Positions 16,412-24,247 of a stretch of DNA of 64,000 bases are shown one piece after another; position 1 is the first letter of the stretch; the number at the start of each line of letters is the position of its first letter. Made by a program: the position numbers and the translations under genes. Below the pieces are notes generated by a model. That model saw nothing but the letters and a program-made list of their open reading frames with translations, was not told the origin of the DNA and did no database searches. The DNA is from Pseudomonas_T sp032052615 (GTDB taxonomy: Bacteria; Pseudomonadota; Gammaproteobacteria; Pseudomonadales; Pseudomonadaceae): contig DAMBWF010000005.1 of assembly GCA_032052615.1 (NCBI GenBank), positions 124,001 to 188,000 on the forward strand, given 5' to 3'.

Positions 16412-17911
16412 TCAGACCTCCAACTCGTCGGCCGCGCTCAGCTTGCCCCAGGTTTCGGCAAGAAACATGAGCCGGGCCAGGGTCTCGCGCAGGGCATCGA
16501 TGCCCACGTTCGGACTGATCTCGGCCAGCAGCCCGAGCACCTCCGCTTCGTCCCGGCCCTGCTGAAGCGCCTCGATCACCGGCAGCAGCGCCTGCTCGGC
16601 CTGCTGCTGCAGCTGCTCGGCGGTCAGGCTCTCGATAGCCTGGTCCAGGGCGACCTGGTCGAGCAGCGGCCGCACCGCGGACTCGGCGAACTCAGGGGAC
16701 GGCGCTGTCAACTGCGCCTGCTCGACGATGTCGCCGGGCTCCAGGTTGTAGGTGCGCAGCCAATACTGCGGGGTGAAGCTGACCCCGGACTCGGTCAGCG
16801 ACTTGTCGCGCTCGGCCAACGTCTTGTCGATCTGCTGTTGTTCCCACAGTTCGTACCGGGGGGCTGCGATGTGCTCGCCGAAGTTCACGTCGACGACACG
16901 GCGAATAGCGGCATTCATTGCAGCAGCGACAATGCCTTTGTCACCGTCGCGAATATCCTCGGTCACTTCCAGGCCGGCGGTGGCGCTGGCCCGGTTGCTG
17001 TTCGCTTCGGTGGTCTGGTCCTGGCCCAGCAGGGCAACGTTGATGTCGCTGCGGCAGTAGGTCAGGAACTCGCGGTAGCTGTCGGCCGACGCCCCCTTGC
17101 CGGCCGCCTCGAGGATCTCCACGCTCGAATCGTCCGGGATCGCGGCGACGGCGTCCTGCACCATCCCCTCCAGACTGTCGAGCAGCAGGTTGGTTTCATC
17201 GTCGGTCGCCCCCCGTGGGTGCTTGCCCACGACCCAGGGCGAGCCGTACTTCTCGGTGAACTGCATCCAGAACTTCAGGCCGCCCTTCATGAAGACGACC
17301 GACCAGAAGCACATGGACAGGTCGGGGAAGCCGTAGGGGTTGGCGTAAGTGGCGTCCTGCCGGGCGACAACGAAACGGCCAGGGTCGCACAGCTCGCCTT
17401 CCGGACCGGCGTCGCGCGCCATGAAGCGCAGGCGATTATCCTGGTCGTAGCGGAACCACTCGGCCGGCTTGCCGACCAGGTCCTCGGGCACGGTGAACAT
17501 GCCCACCGGCCGCCACATCATTTCGACCGGCTGATAGCCGTACAGCGGTGCATCGAGCAGCTCGCGCAGCAGGCGGTCCAAGTCCAGGTCAGCCAGCCAA
17601 TCGCGGATGAAGCGCTCGACACGCACGGGGGCGTCGCCGCGCCGGAGGTCGCGCTCCAGGGCGAGTACCGCCGACTTCCGACGGCGAATGTTGCCGCCGA
17701 TGCGCGGGTGGGCGCGCAGATCACGATAGGTTGCAATGTCCTTGCCCTGGGCCTTCAGGATCGGGTCAGGGTTCGGCAGGTTGAGCCCGGCGAATCCGCC
17801 CTGGAAGCGCCCGCGCGTGGCGACGTGCTGACTGGTCAGCTTGTCCCGCTTGGCATCGGAGAAGGAAACGAACTCGGTGGGGCTGACCCATAGACCACGG
17901 GGGCGGCTCAT
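16412..17911 (-). CDS. Portal protein (Mu gp29-like, DUF935)
   Basis: A 499-residue portal subunit. Conserved DUF935 segments are RAHPRIGGNIRRRKSAVLAL, PLYGYQPVEMMW, SPWVVGKHPRGATDDETN and ALLGQDQTTEANSNRAS. Twelve copies form the DNA channel and motor dock. Start overlaps the terminase stop by 4 bp. The C-terminal ~110 residues are Leu/Glu/Gln-rich and probably helical. Confidence 0.92.
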   Translation of the reverse strand: MSRPRGLWVSPTEFVSFSDAKRDKLTSQHVATRGRFQGGFAGLNLPNPDPILKAQGKDIATYRDLRAHPRIGGNIRRRKSAVLALERDLRRGDAPVRVERFIRDWLADLDLDRLLRELLDAPLYGYQPVEMMWRPVGMFTVPEDLVGKPAEWFRYDQDNRLRFMARDAGPEGELCDPGRFVVARQDATYANPYGFPDLSMCFWSVVFMKGGLKFWMQFTEKYGSPWVVGKHPRGATDDETNLLLDSLEGMVQDAVAAIPDDSSVEILEAAGKGASADSYREFLTYCRSDINVALLGQDQTTEANSNRASATAGLEVTEDIRDGDKGIVAAAMNAAIRRVVDVNFGEHIAAPRYELWEQQQIDKTLAERDKSLTESGVSFTPQYWLRTYNLEPGDIVEQAQLTAPSPEFAESAVRPLLDQVALDQAIESLTAEQLQQQAEQALLPVIEALQQGRDEAEVLGLLAEISPNVGIDALRETLARLMFLAETWGKLSAADELEV

Positions 17912-19527
17912 GCATAACCTCGGGTGATTGCTCGTGCCGCACGGCGGCGGCGGGATCTGGCGCGGGTCGGAGTGGAGGGCGATTCCAGGGTGGCGAAGTT
18001 GGCGAGCATGCCAGCGCCCGCGAAATCGCCATGGCGGTACAGGTCCGGGTCCTTCAGATCCTTGGCGCGGGCCTTGGATACCATCGGGATGCCGTCGACT
18101 GTCTCGATGGCACGCACGTCTTGCTGCAGGTTGTCGTCTTTCGGGATGGTGATCGCCTCGTCCTCGAACAGCTCGACGAACTTCGGCATCCAGGCGCCGT
18201 AGAAGGCCCGCGACAGCTTCACTTGGTGAATGCGATTGCGGCCGAACTCATCCGCCACTTCCTCGGCCACCGTTTCGCCGTTGCCCGAGGCGTCGAAGGC
18301 CGCGCCCATGAACCGGGGCAGGTTCCGCAAGATGTAGAAAATAATTAGTTTTTGCTGGCGGGCTGGCACCTTGTGCATTTCAACCACGAAGGGCACTTCC
18401 CGATGGCGCGCCTGATCCACGGACATCGGCGCGCCAATGGAGAAGTCTCGATGGCGCGCGTAGTCATGGCCGTAGTAGAAGCGCAGGCCGGGGTCGAGCT
18501 GGCGCATGACGGGGGCCAAGTGGCGCTCGATCCAGTCCTCGACATACGCATCACGGCGGGTCACTGACTGCAGGGTGAAGTCGTCGTCCAGGGCTAGGCG
18601 CAATACCGGACGACCGGCGCGCATGGCGTCCTCGATCCACACGCCAGGCACGCACACACCGTTGCCATCTCGCGGGATGGCGTCCAGTTCCTCGCGCATC
18701 TGCGCCTTGCGCGGGCCGTAGGCGTTGCGGATTTTCTTGTACCAGGCTTCCTTTCCTTCGGGCGTCGGCTGCTCGCCCTTCATCATGCACACGCGCTCAT
18801 AGAGCCCGTTCTCCACCGCATCATCGAAAGTGGCCTTGAAGACGACGGCGTCGTCGCCGTAGCGGCCCTCGCGAATGTCGGTGGCCATCTGGTTGAAGGC
18901 GTTGGATTTGCCGTTGTGGGTGCTGATGATCACGATCCGGCCGCCCCAGATCAGCAGCGCGGTCGCGGCATCGAGCACGGCCGACACGTCGCGGTGAAAC
19001 GCGGCCTCGTCGATGATGACCTTGCCCTGCAGACCGCGCAGGTTGGCTGGGTTGCTTGATAGCGCGACGATCTTGAACCCGCTGGCATAGCGGATGCGGT
19101 AGGCGTTGATCTGGCGAGTATTGCCGCTCTCGTCCTGGTCTTCGAACAGGAACTCCTCGATGTCGCTAACGCCCGACGCCTGAGCCTCGGCCATTACCCG
19201 CGAGAACTTGGCGCAATAGCCGATGAACTCCAGGCCTTTTTCCTTGGTGTCGCCGATGTAGAACACGTCCATGCCGCCGGCGTCCTTGCGGGAAGCGGCG
19301 GTGATCACCGAGTCCAGGGCCTCGGCGAAGGTGATGCCAGTTCGGCGGCCTTTCTCGCCCAGCTTGATCTGCGCCTGGATGCTGATCCAGTCGACTTGGT
19401 GCGCCATGAGGATGCCGTCGGCCAGTGGGTTGAGGTCCCCCGGAATGGCCTTGGCATGAGGCGGCAGTTCGTCCCACTCGACGACCCGGAGTGTGCTCAA
19501 CAATGGCTTGACGGCCGGCGTGGTCAT
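17908..19527 (-). CDS. Terminase large subunit (Mu gp28-like)
   Basis: A 539-residue packaging ATPase-nuclease. The ATPase part has a deviant Walker A (LGEKGRRTGIT, residues ~55-65) and Walker B in GKVIIDEAAF. The C-terminal nuclease part carries YYGHDYARHRD, AFDASGNGETVAEEVADEFG and DGIPMVSKARAKDLKD. The sequence is of the Mu/BcepMu terminase type, which packages headfuls from integrated phage DNA together with flanking host DNA. Coupled to the DUF3486 gene by 4-bp overlap. Confidence 0.92.
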   Translation of the reverse strand: MTTPAVKPLLSTLRVVEWDELPPHAKAIPGDLNPLADGILMAHQVDWISIQAQIKLGEKGRRTGITFAEALDSVITAASRKDAGGMDVFYIGDTKEKGLEFIGYCAKFSRVMAEAQASGVSDIEEFLFEDQDESGNTRQINAYRIRYASGFKIVALSSNPANLRGLQGKVIIDEAAFHRDVSAVLDAATALLIWGGRIVIISTHNGKSNAFNQMATDIREGRYGDDAVVFKATFDDAVENGLYERVCMMKGEQPTPEGKEAWYKKIRNAYGPRKAQMREELDAIPRDGNGVCVPGVWIEDAMRAGRPVLRLALDDDFTLQSVTRRDAYVEDWIERHLAPVMRQLDPGLRFYYGHDYARHRDFSIGAPMSVDQARHREVPFVVEMHKVPARQQKLIIFYILRNLPRFMGAAFDASGNGETVAEEVADEFGRNRIHQVKLSRAFYGAWMPKFVELFEDEAITIPKDDNLQQDVRAIETVDGIPMVSKARAKDLKDPDLYRHGDFAGAGMLANFATLESPSTPTRARSRRRRAARAITRGYA

Positions 19528-20069
19528 TTGACCCCCAAGAACTTCTTACGCCAGAACTGAGCCTGCTCGTCGGACAGGCCGCCGGCCTGGACGGTCGCGT
19601 CCAGTTCCTGGGCTTGCTCCTGGAGCAGTCTCTCGCGGGCAGCCTTCTCGATAGCTTGACGCTCACGGATGCTGAGGTTTCGCGCCTCCATGGTGGCTTT
19701 GGCGGCCCTGGCCAGGGCCGCCACTTCCTTGATGGTGACATCGTCGTTTTCGTGGGCGCCCATCGCCGCTTGATAGGTCAACGTGGAAACGGCCTCGACC
19801 AGGAGCGCACCGGTCTTGTCGTTGGAGTCCTCGCCCAATGCGCCAACGAAAGCCTCGGCCTGCTGCTGGAAAAGACGGGACTTCTCGTTCAGCTCCTCGA
19901 AGCCCACCTTGAAGCGACCGAGAGCGCTGCGACTTGGCGCCTTCTCGTTGGGGAAGCGGGCGCGGATGTCCGCCAGCATCTCGTCGAGGGTCATCCGGTC
20001 TTCGCGCAGTAGCTTCTGGATGTACGCCTTGACCACCGGAGCCAGGCGGTTGATCGACGACCTGGACAT
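19524..20069 (-). CDS. Terminase small subunit-like protein (Mu gp27, DUF3486)
   Basis: A 181-residue helical DNA-binding protein with RSSINRLAPVVKAYIQKLL, MTLDEMLADIRARFPN and a coiled-coil stretch NLSIRERQAIEKAARERL, all standard for DUF3486. It lies immediately before the large terminase subunit, supporting a small-subunit role in recognition of phage ends. Confidence 0.88.
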   Translation of the reverse strand: MSRSSINRLAPVVKAYIQKLLREDRMTLDEMLADIRARFPNEKAPSRSALGRFKVGFEELNEKSRLFQQQAEAFVGALGEDSNDKTGALLVEAVSTLTYQAAMGAHENDDVTIKEVAALARAAKATMEARNLSIRERQAIEKAARERLLQEQAQELDATVQAGGLSDEQAQFWRKKFLGVK

Positions 20070-20071
20070 GG

Positions 20072-20365
20072 TCAGGCTCCCGGCCGCTTGACGCCTGGAA
20101 CACGAGCCTTGCCGGTCGCGATGTCATGGCCGCGCTCGGTCAAGGTGGCGACCAGCACCGGGCCGATGTCCTCAAGGGACACGGCACCTTGCTCGGACAG
20201 CCAGTGCAGTTCGGTCTTCACCACATCGCGGCTGACGCTATGCCCGAAGTTGTCCAGAGCCGCGTTCAACACCGAGCTATTCGCACGGTAGGCCGGCATC
20301 TCTTCCAGGAGGCGCAGGAGTACCAGGCGCATGTCCTGGCGCAGGAATTCGGCATATTGGCTCAT
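20072..20365 (-). CDS. VpaChn25_0724-family phage protein (Mu gp26 position)
   Basis: A 97-residue protein with LVLLRLLEEMPAYRANSSVL, VVKTELHWLSEQGAVSLED and ending in VATLTERGHDIATGKARVPG. This is the family placed before DUF3486 in Mu-like packaging modules. The fold looks like a winged helix. Function unknown; a packaging or regulatory role is inferred only from position. Confidence 0.85.
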   Translation of the reverse strand: MSQYAEFLRQDMRLVLLRLLEEMPAYRANSSVLNAALDNFGHSVSRDVVKTELHWLSEQGAVSLEDIGPVLVATLTERGHDIATGKARVPGVKRPGA

Positions 20366-20655
20366 GCTTTCTCTCGCAGCAGGTAGTCGTTGATGCGGTC
20401 CACCGAGCGGGCAATGGCTTGCATACCCTGCAGCTCGGCGCGTACCGCTTTCATGTCGCCAAGCAGCTCAGTGATCGCCGTGTGATCCGGCAGGTGCCGG
20501 ATGCGCTCCTCCAGGGCCACGATGCGGGTACGGAGCTCAAGCAGCTCCTTCGAGCTGGCCGCCTGACGATTGGTGAGCCAGGTGTAAATGCCGAGCACGG
20601 TAAGGACGAGCCATTGCACGGTCTGGAAGCCGAAGCTCAATTCGTTCAGGTTCAT
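20362..20655 (-). CDS. DUF2730 membrane-anchored phage protein (Mu gp25-like)
   Basis: A 97-residue protein. The ATG at 20,655 overlaps the stop of the zinc-finger gene (ATGA), which decides the start over the longer open frame. Residues ~10-25 form one membrane segment (QWLVLTVLGIYTWL). A coiled coil follows (LELRTRIVALEERIRHL). Typical of DUF2730 in Mu-like lysis/packaging regions. Confidence 0.83.
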   Translation of the reverse strand: MNLNELSFGFQTVQWLVLTVLGIYTWLTNRQAASSKELLELRTRIVALEERIRHLPDHTAITELLGDMKAVRAELQGMQAIARSVDRINDYLLREKA

Positions 20656-20873
20656 CTCATCCCTCGCTTTTGCATGTGCTCCAGCGCGGATTGGCACTGC
20701 GCGCAATGTTCCGTTCCCGGCACCGCCTGGCGGCGTGCCTCCGGAATGGCGTCTCCGCACTCATCACAGCGATACGCTGAGGGGCCGGACATTCGCCCTA
20801 GCCGCCCTGATTCATGGGCGGCCAGCGCGGCTTCGATGAAATCGTTTTGTTGCGCCAGATCAGCTACATCCAT
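20652..20873 (-). CDS. TraR/DksA-type C4 zinc finger protein
   Basis: A 73-residue protein with the signature YRCDECGDAIPEARRQAVPG followed by CAQCQ, i.e. two CxxC pairs spaced as in the DksA zinc finger. Phage TraR-like proteins bind the RNA polymerase secondary channel. BcepMu and many Mu-like phages carry one near the lysis genes. It lacks the long coiled coil of DksA, as is usual for the short phage form. ATGA overlap with the DUF2730 gene. Confidence 0.85.
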   Translation of the reverse strand: MDVADLAQQNDFIEAALAAHESGRLGRMSGPSAYRCDECGDAIPEARRQAVPGTEHCAQCQSALEHMQKRGMR

Positions 20874-21187
20874 TGGTTGTCAGTCCTTGTGCAAGGATTG
20901 CAGGGCGTGAAGCAGGGCGAGGTTGGCCAAGGACCAGCGGCCGTAATCCTGAGCAAAGGCGAGGATGTCCGCAGGGGTAACGCCGCTTTCCAGTAGTTCT
21001 TCCGTAGAACCGGGGGCGGGCCCGGCGGCTTCAGTAGCGCTGGTGGAATTGGCGCTCGTGGCGGCGGTGGGCAGACCGGTTCGGGTGAGGGCGGCGTTGA
21101 TGTCACGCACCCAGCCGCGAGTAAACACACAGCGAGGGATAGGCACAGGCGTGGAGGTGGGAGACGCCCGGTAAACGGTTGTGACAT
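20864..21187 (-). CDS. Outer-membrane spanin subunit (Rz1-like lipoprotein) embedded in Rz gene
   Basis: A 107-residue product from the ATG at 21,187, in another frame within the inner-membrane spanin gene. It has a signal peptide with lipobox (LAVCLLAAGC) and a proline-rich mature segment (TPPSPEPVCPPPPRAPIPP), the hallmarks of Rz1. It runs past the Rz stop by 16 bp and overlaps the start of the zinc-finger gene. Together with Rz it forms the spanin complex that fuses inner and outer membranes at lysis. Confidence 0.82.
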   Translation of the reverse strand: MSQPFTGRLPPPRLCLSLAVCLLAAGCVTSTPPSPEPVCPPPPRAPIPPALLKPPGPPPVLRKNYWKAALPLRTSSPLLRITAAGPWPTSPCFTPCNPCTRTDNQWM

Positions 21188-21482
21188 GAGGAATTCGCTC
21201 CTTGAGCTGAGATTGAAGGGACTTGACTTCACCCTGTTCCTGCTGCAAGAGCCGCTCGGCTTCGTTGGCTCGTGCTGCCTCTTTCTGGTAAGCGCGCAAG
21301 CTTTGTTCCGCCGCCTGCGCGCGTAGGTTGGCGTGGGCCTTTTCTAACTGAGCGGTAGCCGTCTCGCAGGCCTCGCGCGCTTCGCGAATTCCGGCGCGCT
21401 TTCCTACCGCTGAGGCGATAAAACCAGTAGCCAACCAAGCGAGCACGACTAGGAGAAAGAGGTATCGCCGTAACGCGATCAT
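20880..21482 (-). CDS. Inner-membrane spanin subunit (Rz-like)
   Basis: A 200-residue protein with one N-terminal signal-anchor (residues ~5-25, RRYLFLLVVLAWLATGFI) and a long periplasmic coiled coil rich in Ala/Glu/Gln (EKAHANLRAQAAEQSLRAY). It overlaps the holin gene by 4 bp and contains the Rz1-type gene in another frame. This is the standard i-spanin architecture. The C-terminal 80 residues (T/A/S-rich, then LANLALLHALQSLHKD) are less typical. Confidence 0.82.
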   Translation of the reverse strand: MIALRRYLFLLVVLAWLATGFIASAVGKRAGIREAREACETATAQLEKAHANLRAQAAEQSLRAYQKEAARANEAERLLQQEQGEVKSLQSQLKERIPHVTTVYRASPTSTPVPIPRCVFTRGWVRDINAALTRTGLPTAATSANSTSATEAAGPAPGSTEELLESGVTPADILAFAQDYGRWSLANLALLHALQSLHKD

Positions 21483-21733
21483 GGCGCCGTTTCCTCCGGT
21501 TCTTCCGGCTCCAAACTCCCGAGCTCAGCTCCCTTCGGTCCTTGCTTAATCAAACGCACCAGGAACAACAGGATGGCCAATACGGAGTTAGCCGCCGCGT
21601 ACCACGCCGACGGCAGTTGGGCCTGCCACATCGGCAAGATGGTCATCTGGAGGAAGCCCAGCAGCGAGATCAGGACTGCGAGTTGCACGCTGTAAAGGAC
21701 GTAACAGCGGCGCCAGTTCTTGATGAACCTCAT
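21479..21733 (-). CDS. Putative holin, two membrane segments
   Basis: An 84-residue protein with a basic N-terminus (MRFIKNWRRCYVLYS), membrane segments at about residues 17-35 and 43-62, and an acidic tail (LEPEEPEET). Size, two helices and its place between endolysin and spanins support a class II holin or pinholin-like role. No close family can be named from sequence alone. Overlaps the endolysin stop by 4 bp. Confidence 0.72.
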   Translation of the reverse strand: MRFIKNWRRCYVLYSVQLAVLISLLGFLQMTILPMWQAQLPSAWYAAANSVLAILLFLVRLIKQGPKGAELGSLEPEEPEETAP

Positions 21734-22173
21734 GTCGGCACGACCCCGGCCATTAGCAGCCCCTCGGTCAGCAGTCTGTCGCCATACCAGTTGCCGCCAG
21801 GCAGCGGGCCAGGGCCGTTTTCGTGGCGAATGATCGCGCGCACCAGTTCCAGCATCGTGCGGTAGTCATAAATGTCGATGCGCTGGCCAGGCGAAACTCC
21901 CAGCTGCTGATTCACCGAGGCCACATATGCCTCGACGTCATTTTCGGTGGGGGGTGCCCAACGGCGAATGATGCTGTCCACCAGGCGCAGGTGATACGTG
22001 TCCTGGTAGGTAATGAGGGTGCGGGCAATCGCGCGGATGCCCCATTCGGGACTAGTAAACGTGACGAAACGACTGTCGGGCTGGCTCTCCGCCATGCCCT
22101 TCCAGCGCGTAGCGTTGCGCTCGATATTGCCGGGGTTGTGGTTTCTGATGCCGCGTGGGGTGCCGGGTCGCAT
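21730..22173 (-). CDS. Endolysin-type lysozyme-like protein (structural protein P5-like)
   Basis: A 147-residue protein beginning MRPGTPRGIRNHNPGNIERN, with RFVTFTSPEWGIRAIARTLI and LVRAIIRHENG. This is the pattern of phage P5-type muramidase-like proteins. The ATG at 22,173 follows AGGAGGCATC, a strong ribosome site. It is the first gene of the first late unit, the Mu lys position, followed by holin and spanins. No signal peptide, so export would depend on the holin. Confidence 0.8.
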   Translation of the reverse strand: MRPGTPRGIRNHNPGNIERNATRWKGMAESQPDSRFVTFTSPEWGIRAIARTLITYQDTYHLRLVDSIIRRWAPPTENDVEAYVASVNQQLGVSPGQRIDIYDYRTMLELVRAIIRHENGPGPLPGGNWYGDRLLTEGLLMAGVVPT

Positions 22174-22219
22174 GATGCCTCCTGCCTGCTCGGCGCCGAA
22201 GTCGGACGCCGGAAACGAA

Positions 22220-22243
22220 CACGGCGCCATCATCGGCGCCGTG
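22220..22243. repeat. Perfect hairpin carrying the P4 -10 in its loop
   Basis: A 9-bp perfect inverted repeat CACGGCGCC/GGCGCCGTG with a 6-base loop ATCATC. On the minus strand the loop reads GATGAT, the predicted -10 of late promoter P4. It could act as an operator for a second regulator, or in RNA from upstream transcripts as a terminator-like stem without a T tract. Confidence 0.5.
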
Positions 22244-22273
22244 TGGTAGGAAGGCTTTTAATCAGGTTTAAAG
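22229..22273 (-). promoter_or_regulatory. Predicted late promoter P4 (lysis/packaging unit)
   Basis: CTTTAAACCTGATTAAAAG (22,273 to 22,255, minus strand) followed after 20 bp by GATGAT (22,234 to 22,229). The endolysin start is at 22,173. The motif overlaps the stop codon of the PIN-like gene, so phage late transcription begins right at the end of the lysogenic cassette. Confidence 0.62.
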
Positions 22274-22882
22274 AGTTTCGAAAAAGGTAAGCGCTTCGGA
22301 AGGTGAGCAGATAATAAGACCAAGCTCTGCTTTAGCTCGCTCTCTTTTTTCCGGCGTGAAACAGGGCTCTTTGGTGTCTGTAGTTACAAATACGTCGAAG
22401 CCCGCTAAGTAATGACTCCTGAGGGCATCATAATCTCCAATCCAGTTCGGCTTTTTTTTACCCGTATTGCTAGCCGGACGCTGATTAGGGGGAAGGCCGA
22501 ACACGCTGATAAACCCCTTTATCAGCGCAGGGTCACACCGTGGGCCAGATAAAACATCGCTGCCATCCAGAGCCGATCCGCGCGGACCTATGATGGCGTC
22601 ACCGAGGCCTCCCAATCTGAAAGCTGATCCTAGCTCAGTGGCCTCATAGGTCGAAAGTAGAGACTGGATTCGCTGCCGATCAGCAGGGTTCATTAAGGCC
22701 GCGTCATAATTCAAAAGTCGCGAGGAGTACCGTAGCTTTATTCCCTTCTCACTGCAGCTATTTAGTAAGCACTCAATTACATATGGAAGCTCTTGAATAT
22801 TCCTTTGTCGGCTTGCATACAAAGGCTTATCTCGGTCTGCGAGGTGCACCCAGACACAGGTGTCTATGGTCGCCACGGTCAT
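22268..22882 (-). CDS. PIN-like domain protein (candidate RNase), prophage cargo
   Basis: A 204-residue protein with an N-terminal beta strand ending in an aspartate (ATIDTCVWVHLAD) and a C-terminal GDYDALRSHYLAGFDVFVTT stretch followed by D-T-K and a terminal helix, the order of acidic residues seen in PIN nucleases. A good AGGAGG precedes the ATG. It is last in a three-gene cassette downstream of the repressor. Function could be toxin, defence or superinfection exclusion. The family assignment is by motif order only. Confidence 0.55.
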   Translation of the reverse strand: MTVATIDTCVWVHLADRDKPLYASRQRNIQELPYVIECLLNSCSEKGIKLRYSSRLLNYDAALMNPADRQRIQSLLSTYEATELGSAFRLGGLGDAIIGPRGSALDGSDVLSGPRCDPALIKGFISVFGLPPNQRPASNTGKKKPNWIGDYDALRSHYLAGFDVFVTTDTKEPCFTPEKRERAKAELGLIICSPSEALTFFETL

Positions 22883-22894
22883 TACGCAAGCCTC

Positions 22895-23269
22895 CTAATC
22901 CAGCGACAGCACCATCTGCCCATCAGGAACTTGGGCGCGATTCAGGCAGACCGCCTTGCAGGCATCCTTTTCGATGATTACCTGCTTACCATCGGCGCCA
23001 AGCTCCAAAAAGCAACTTTGACCGCCAGCCATGAAGGCTGGAGGCATCTTCGCCGGGGCGGGAATATCGAAAGCAATGGTCGTGCGGATGTTGTTCTGTA
23101 CCTTGATATTGGTAAGCTCAGAACTGTAAGCGTCTAATCCTGGACAGACTTGGCGGATACTTTGTAGCGAGCCCTTGACCAAGGCATTATCGGTAGGCAC
23201 TTCGAAGATGGTATCCGAGCTACCGCAACCGGCGAGAATCAAACAGACAAGAAGAGTTGGCCTAGCCAT
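22895..23269 (-). CDS. Small lipoprotein, prophage cargo
   Basis: A 124-residue protein with a lipoprotein signal (MARPTLLVCLILAGC, then GSSD) predicting acylation at Cys15. The mature part has four further cysteines (VCPG, SCFLE, ACKAVC) and is otherwise unrecognised. The start overlaps the stop of the two-helix membrane protein gene by 8 bp, so the two are translationally coupled. A lysogen surface or periplasm function is inferred. Base composition is lower in GC than the late genes. Confidence 0.68.
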   Translation of the reverse strand: MARPTLLVCLILAGCGSSDTIFEVPTDNALVKGSLQSIRQVCPGLDAYSSELTNIKVQNNIRTTIAFDIPAPAKMPPAFMAGGQSCFLELGADGKQVIIEKDACKAVCLNRAQVPDGQMVLSLD

Positions 23270-23723
23270 TTTGCTGTATTCCTTCAGCAGATAGGTAACC
23301 AGTCGCCTCCAGCAAGCCGACTTCTGCTCGGTCGCGCTGAATCAACATGATTTTCTGGAGCCGTTCGCTGTAGTGCTTGACGACAGTTCGTTCGAAATTA
23401 GTCTTAGTTGCTAAGCCTCGCATTGGCAGAACGATAGTTACAAGCGTCCAGGCTAGAGCTACGAGAAACCCAATAGCTGTTTTATGAGCCGAGTAGAGCA
23501 GCATTACCAACTCACCGGGCAAGCCGATAAAGAGAAGAAAATGAGGAATGCGGCGCAGGTTGAAGCGGGCCTCTGCTAACTTGAGTCGACATCGCTGCTC
23601 CTCCTGGACCAGCTGTGCTCCGGACATCCGCCATAGATTGTCTTCTACGATCTCGACGTGCTCATAATAATCTCGAAATGCGAAACGGTGATTGAAACCG
23701 TCTATGCGCAGGTCTTTCTGCAT
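23262..23723 (-). CDS. Two-helix inner membrane protein, prophage cargo
   Basis: A 153-residue protein with a cytoplasmic N-terminus (about 60 residues, charged, coiled-coil-like EEQRCRLKLAEARFNLRR), two adjacent membrane segments (residues ~60-75 and 82-100), and a charged C-terminal ~50 residues. No family recognised. It starts 37 bp after the repressor stop on the same strand with no obvious terminator between them, so readthrough from the repressor transcript is likely. Confidence 0.68.
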   Translation of the reverse strand: MQKDLRIDGFNHRFAFRDYYEHVEIVEDNLWRMSGAQLVQEEQRCRLKLAEARFNLRRIPHFLLFIGLPGELVMLLYSAHKTAIGFLVALAWTLVTIVLPMRGLATKTNFERTVVKHYSERLQKIMLIQRDRAEVGLLEATGYLSAEGIQQNG

Positions 23724-23760
23724 GGTTCATCCTTGGCCGAAAACTACTAATTACTAACGG

Positions 23761-24174
23761 CTATTTCTTACATTTCTCGTTGTAATCGCCACCAATCGCG
23801 AAACGGTGGCCAGAACCCCCAATACTTCCAACTAGTTTGGCATCCCCAGCGCCTGCGGTAAGCGCGCCGATTGCCGCAGCCTTTACCGCTATGGGTGCGG
23901 CACGGTAAAGCTCCAGCAGCTCGCACTCGTCGACAGCTAGGTTCTGCACGTCTCTTCGCCCCGTTACGACGTACAGCGCATCGAAACCAAGCTTCGTCAG
24001 CACTTCCAGGCGGTCTGCCGGAATAGCGATCTCTTTTTCCCATCGACCAATCGTCTTGCTAGCCACCTCAGCAAAGACCGCGACTTGTGACTGCTTGAGC
24101 CCCAACCTCAGCCGCTCTTGTGCCAGCCGCACGCACACGGGAAGCATGGCGGCGGGCGCTTGACTAAAGGACAT
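23761..24174 (-). CDS. Phage repressor (XRE-type helix-turn-helix)
   Basis: A protein with an N-terminal HTH (LAQERLRLGLKQSQVAVFAE, then SKTIGRWEKEIAIPADRLE) and LGFDALYVVTGRRD, typical of Pseudomonas prophage repressors without a peptidase domain. Possible starts are ATGs at 24,204, 24,198 and 24,174. The two upstream ones lie within or beside the operator dyads, so I give the inner one (137 residues), with low certainty. Divergent from the gp16-type gene. It presumably represses the early promoter and sustains the cassette downstream. Confidence 0.78.
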   Translation of the reverse strand: MSFSQAPAAMLPVCVRLAQERLRLGLKQSQVAVFAEVASKTIGRWEKEIAIPADRLEVLTKLGFDALYVVTGRRDVQNLAVDECELLELYRAAPIAVKAAAIGALTAGAGDAKLVGSIGGSGHRFAIGGDYNEKCKK

Positions 24175-24211
24175 ATTTGTCCCATCATTTCCACTCATAG
24201 ACATATATGTC
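24169..24211. promoter_or_regulatory. Operator region with two dyads between repressor and early genes
   Basis: Two related inverted repeats: GGACATATTTGTCC at 24,169-24,182 (one mismatch) and GACATATATGTC at 24,200-24,211 (perfect). Centres are 30 bp apart, close to three helical turns. They overlap the 5' end of the repressor gene and precede the first early gene, as expected for repressor and/or Ner-type binding. Confidence 0.75.
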
Positions 24212-24247
24212 CCTTAAAGCCCCCGAACCACCACGAACGAGAGCGCC

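Noticed and set aside
16328..17893. 521-codon plus-strand frame
   Set aside because: Antisense shadow of the DUF935 portal gene.
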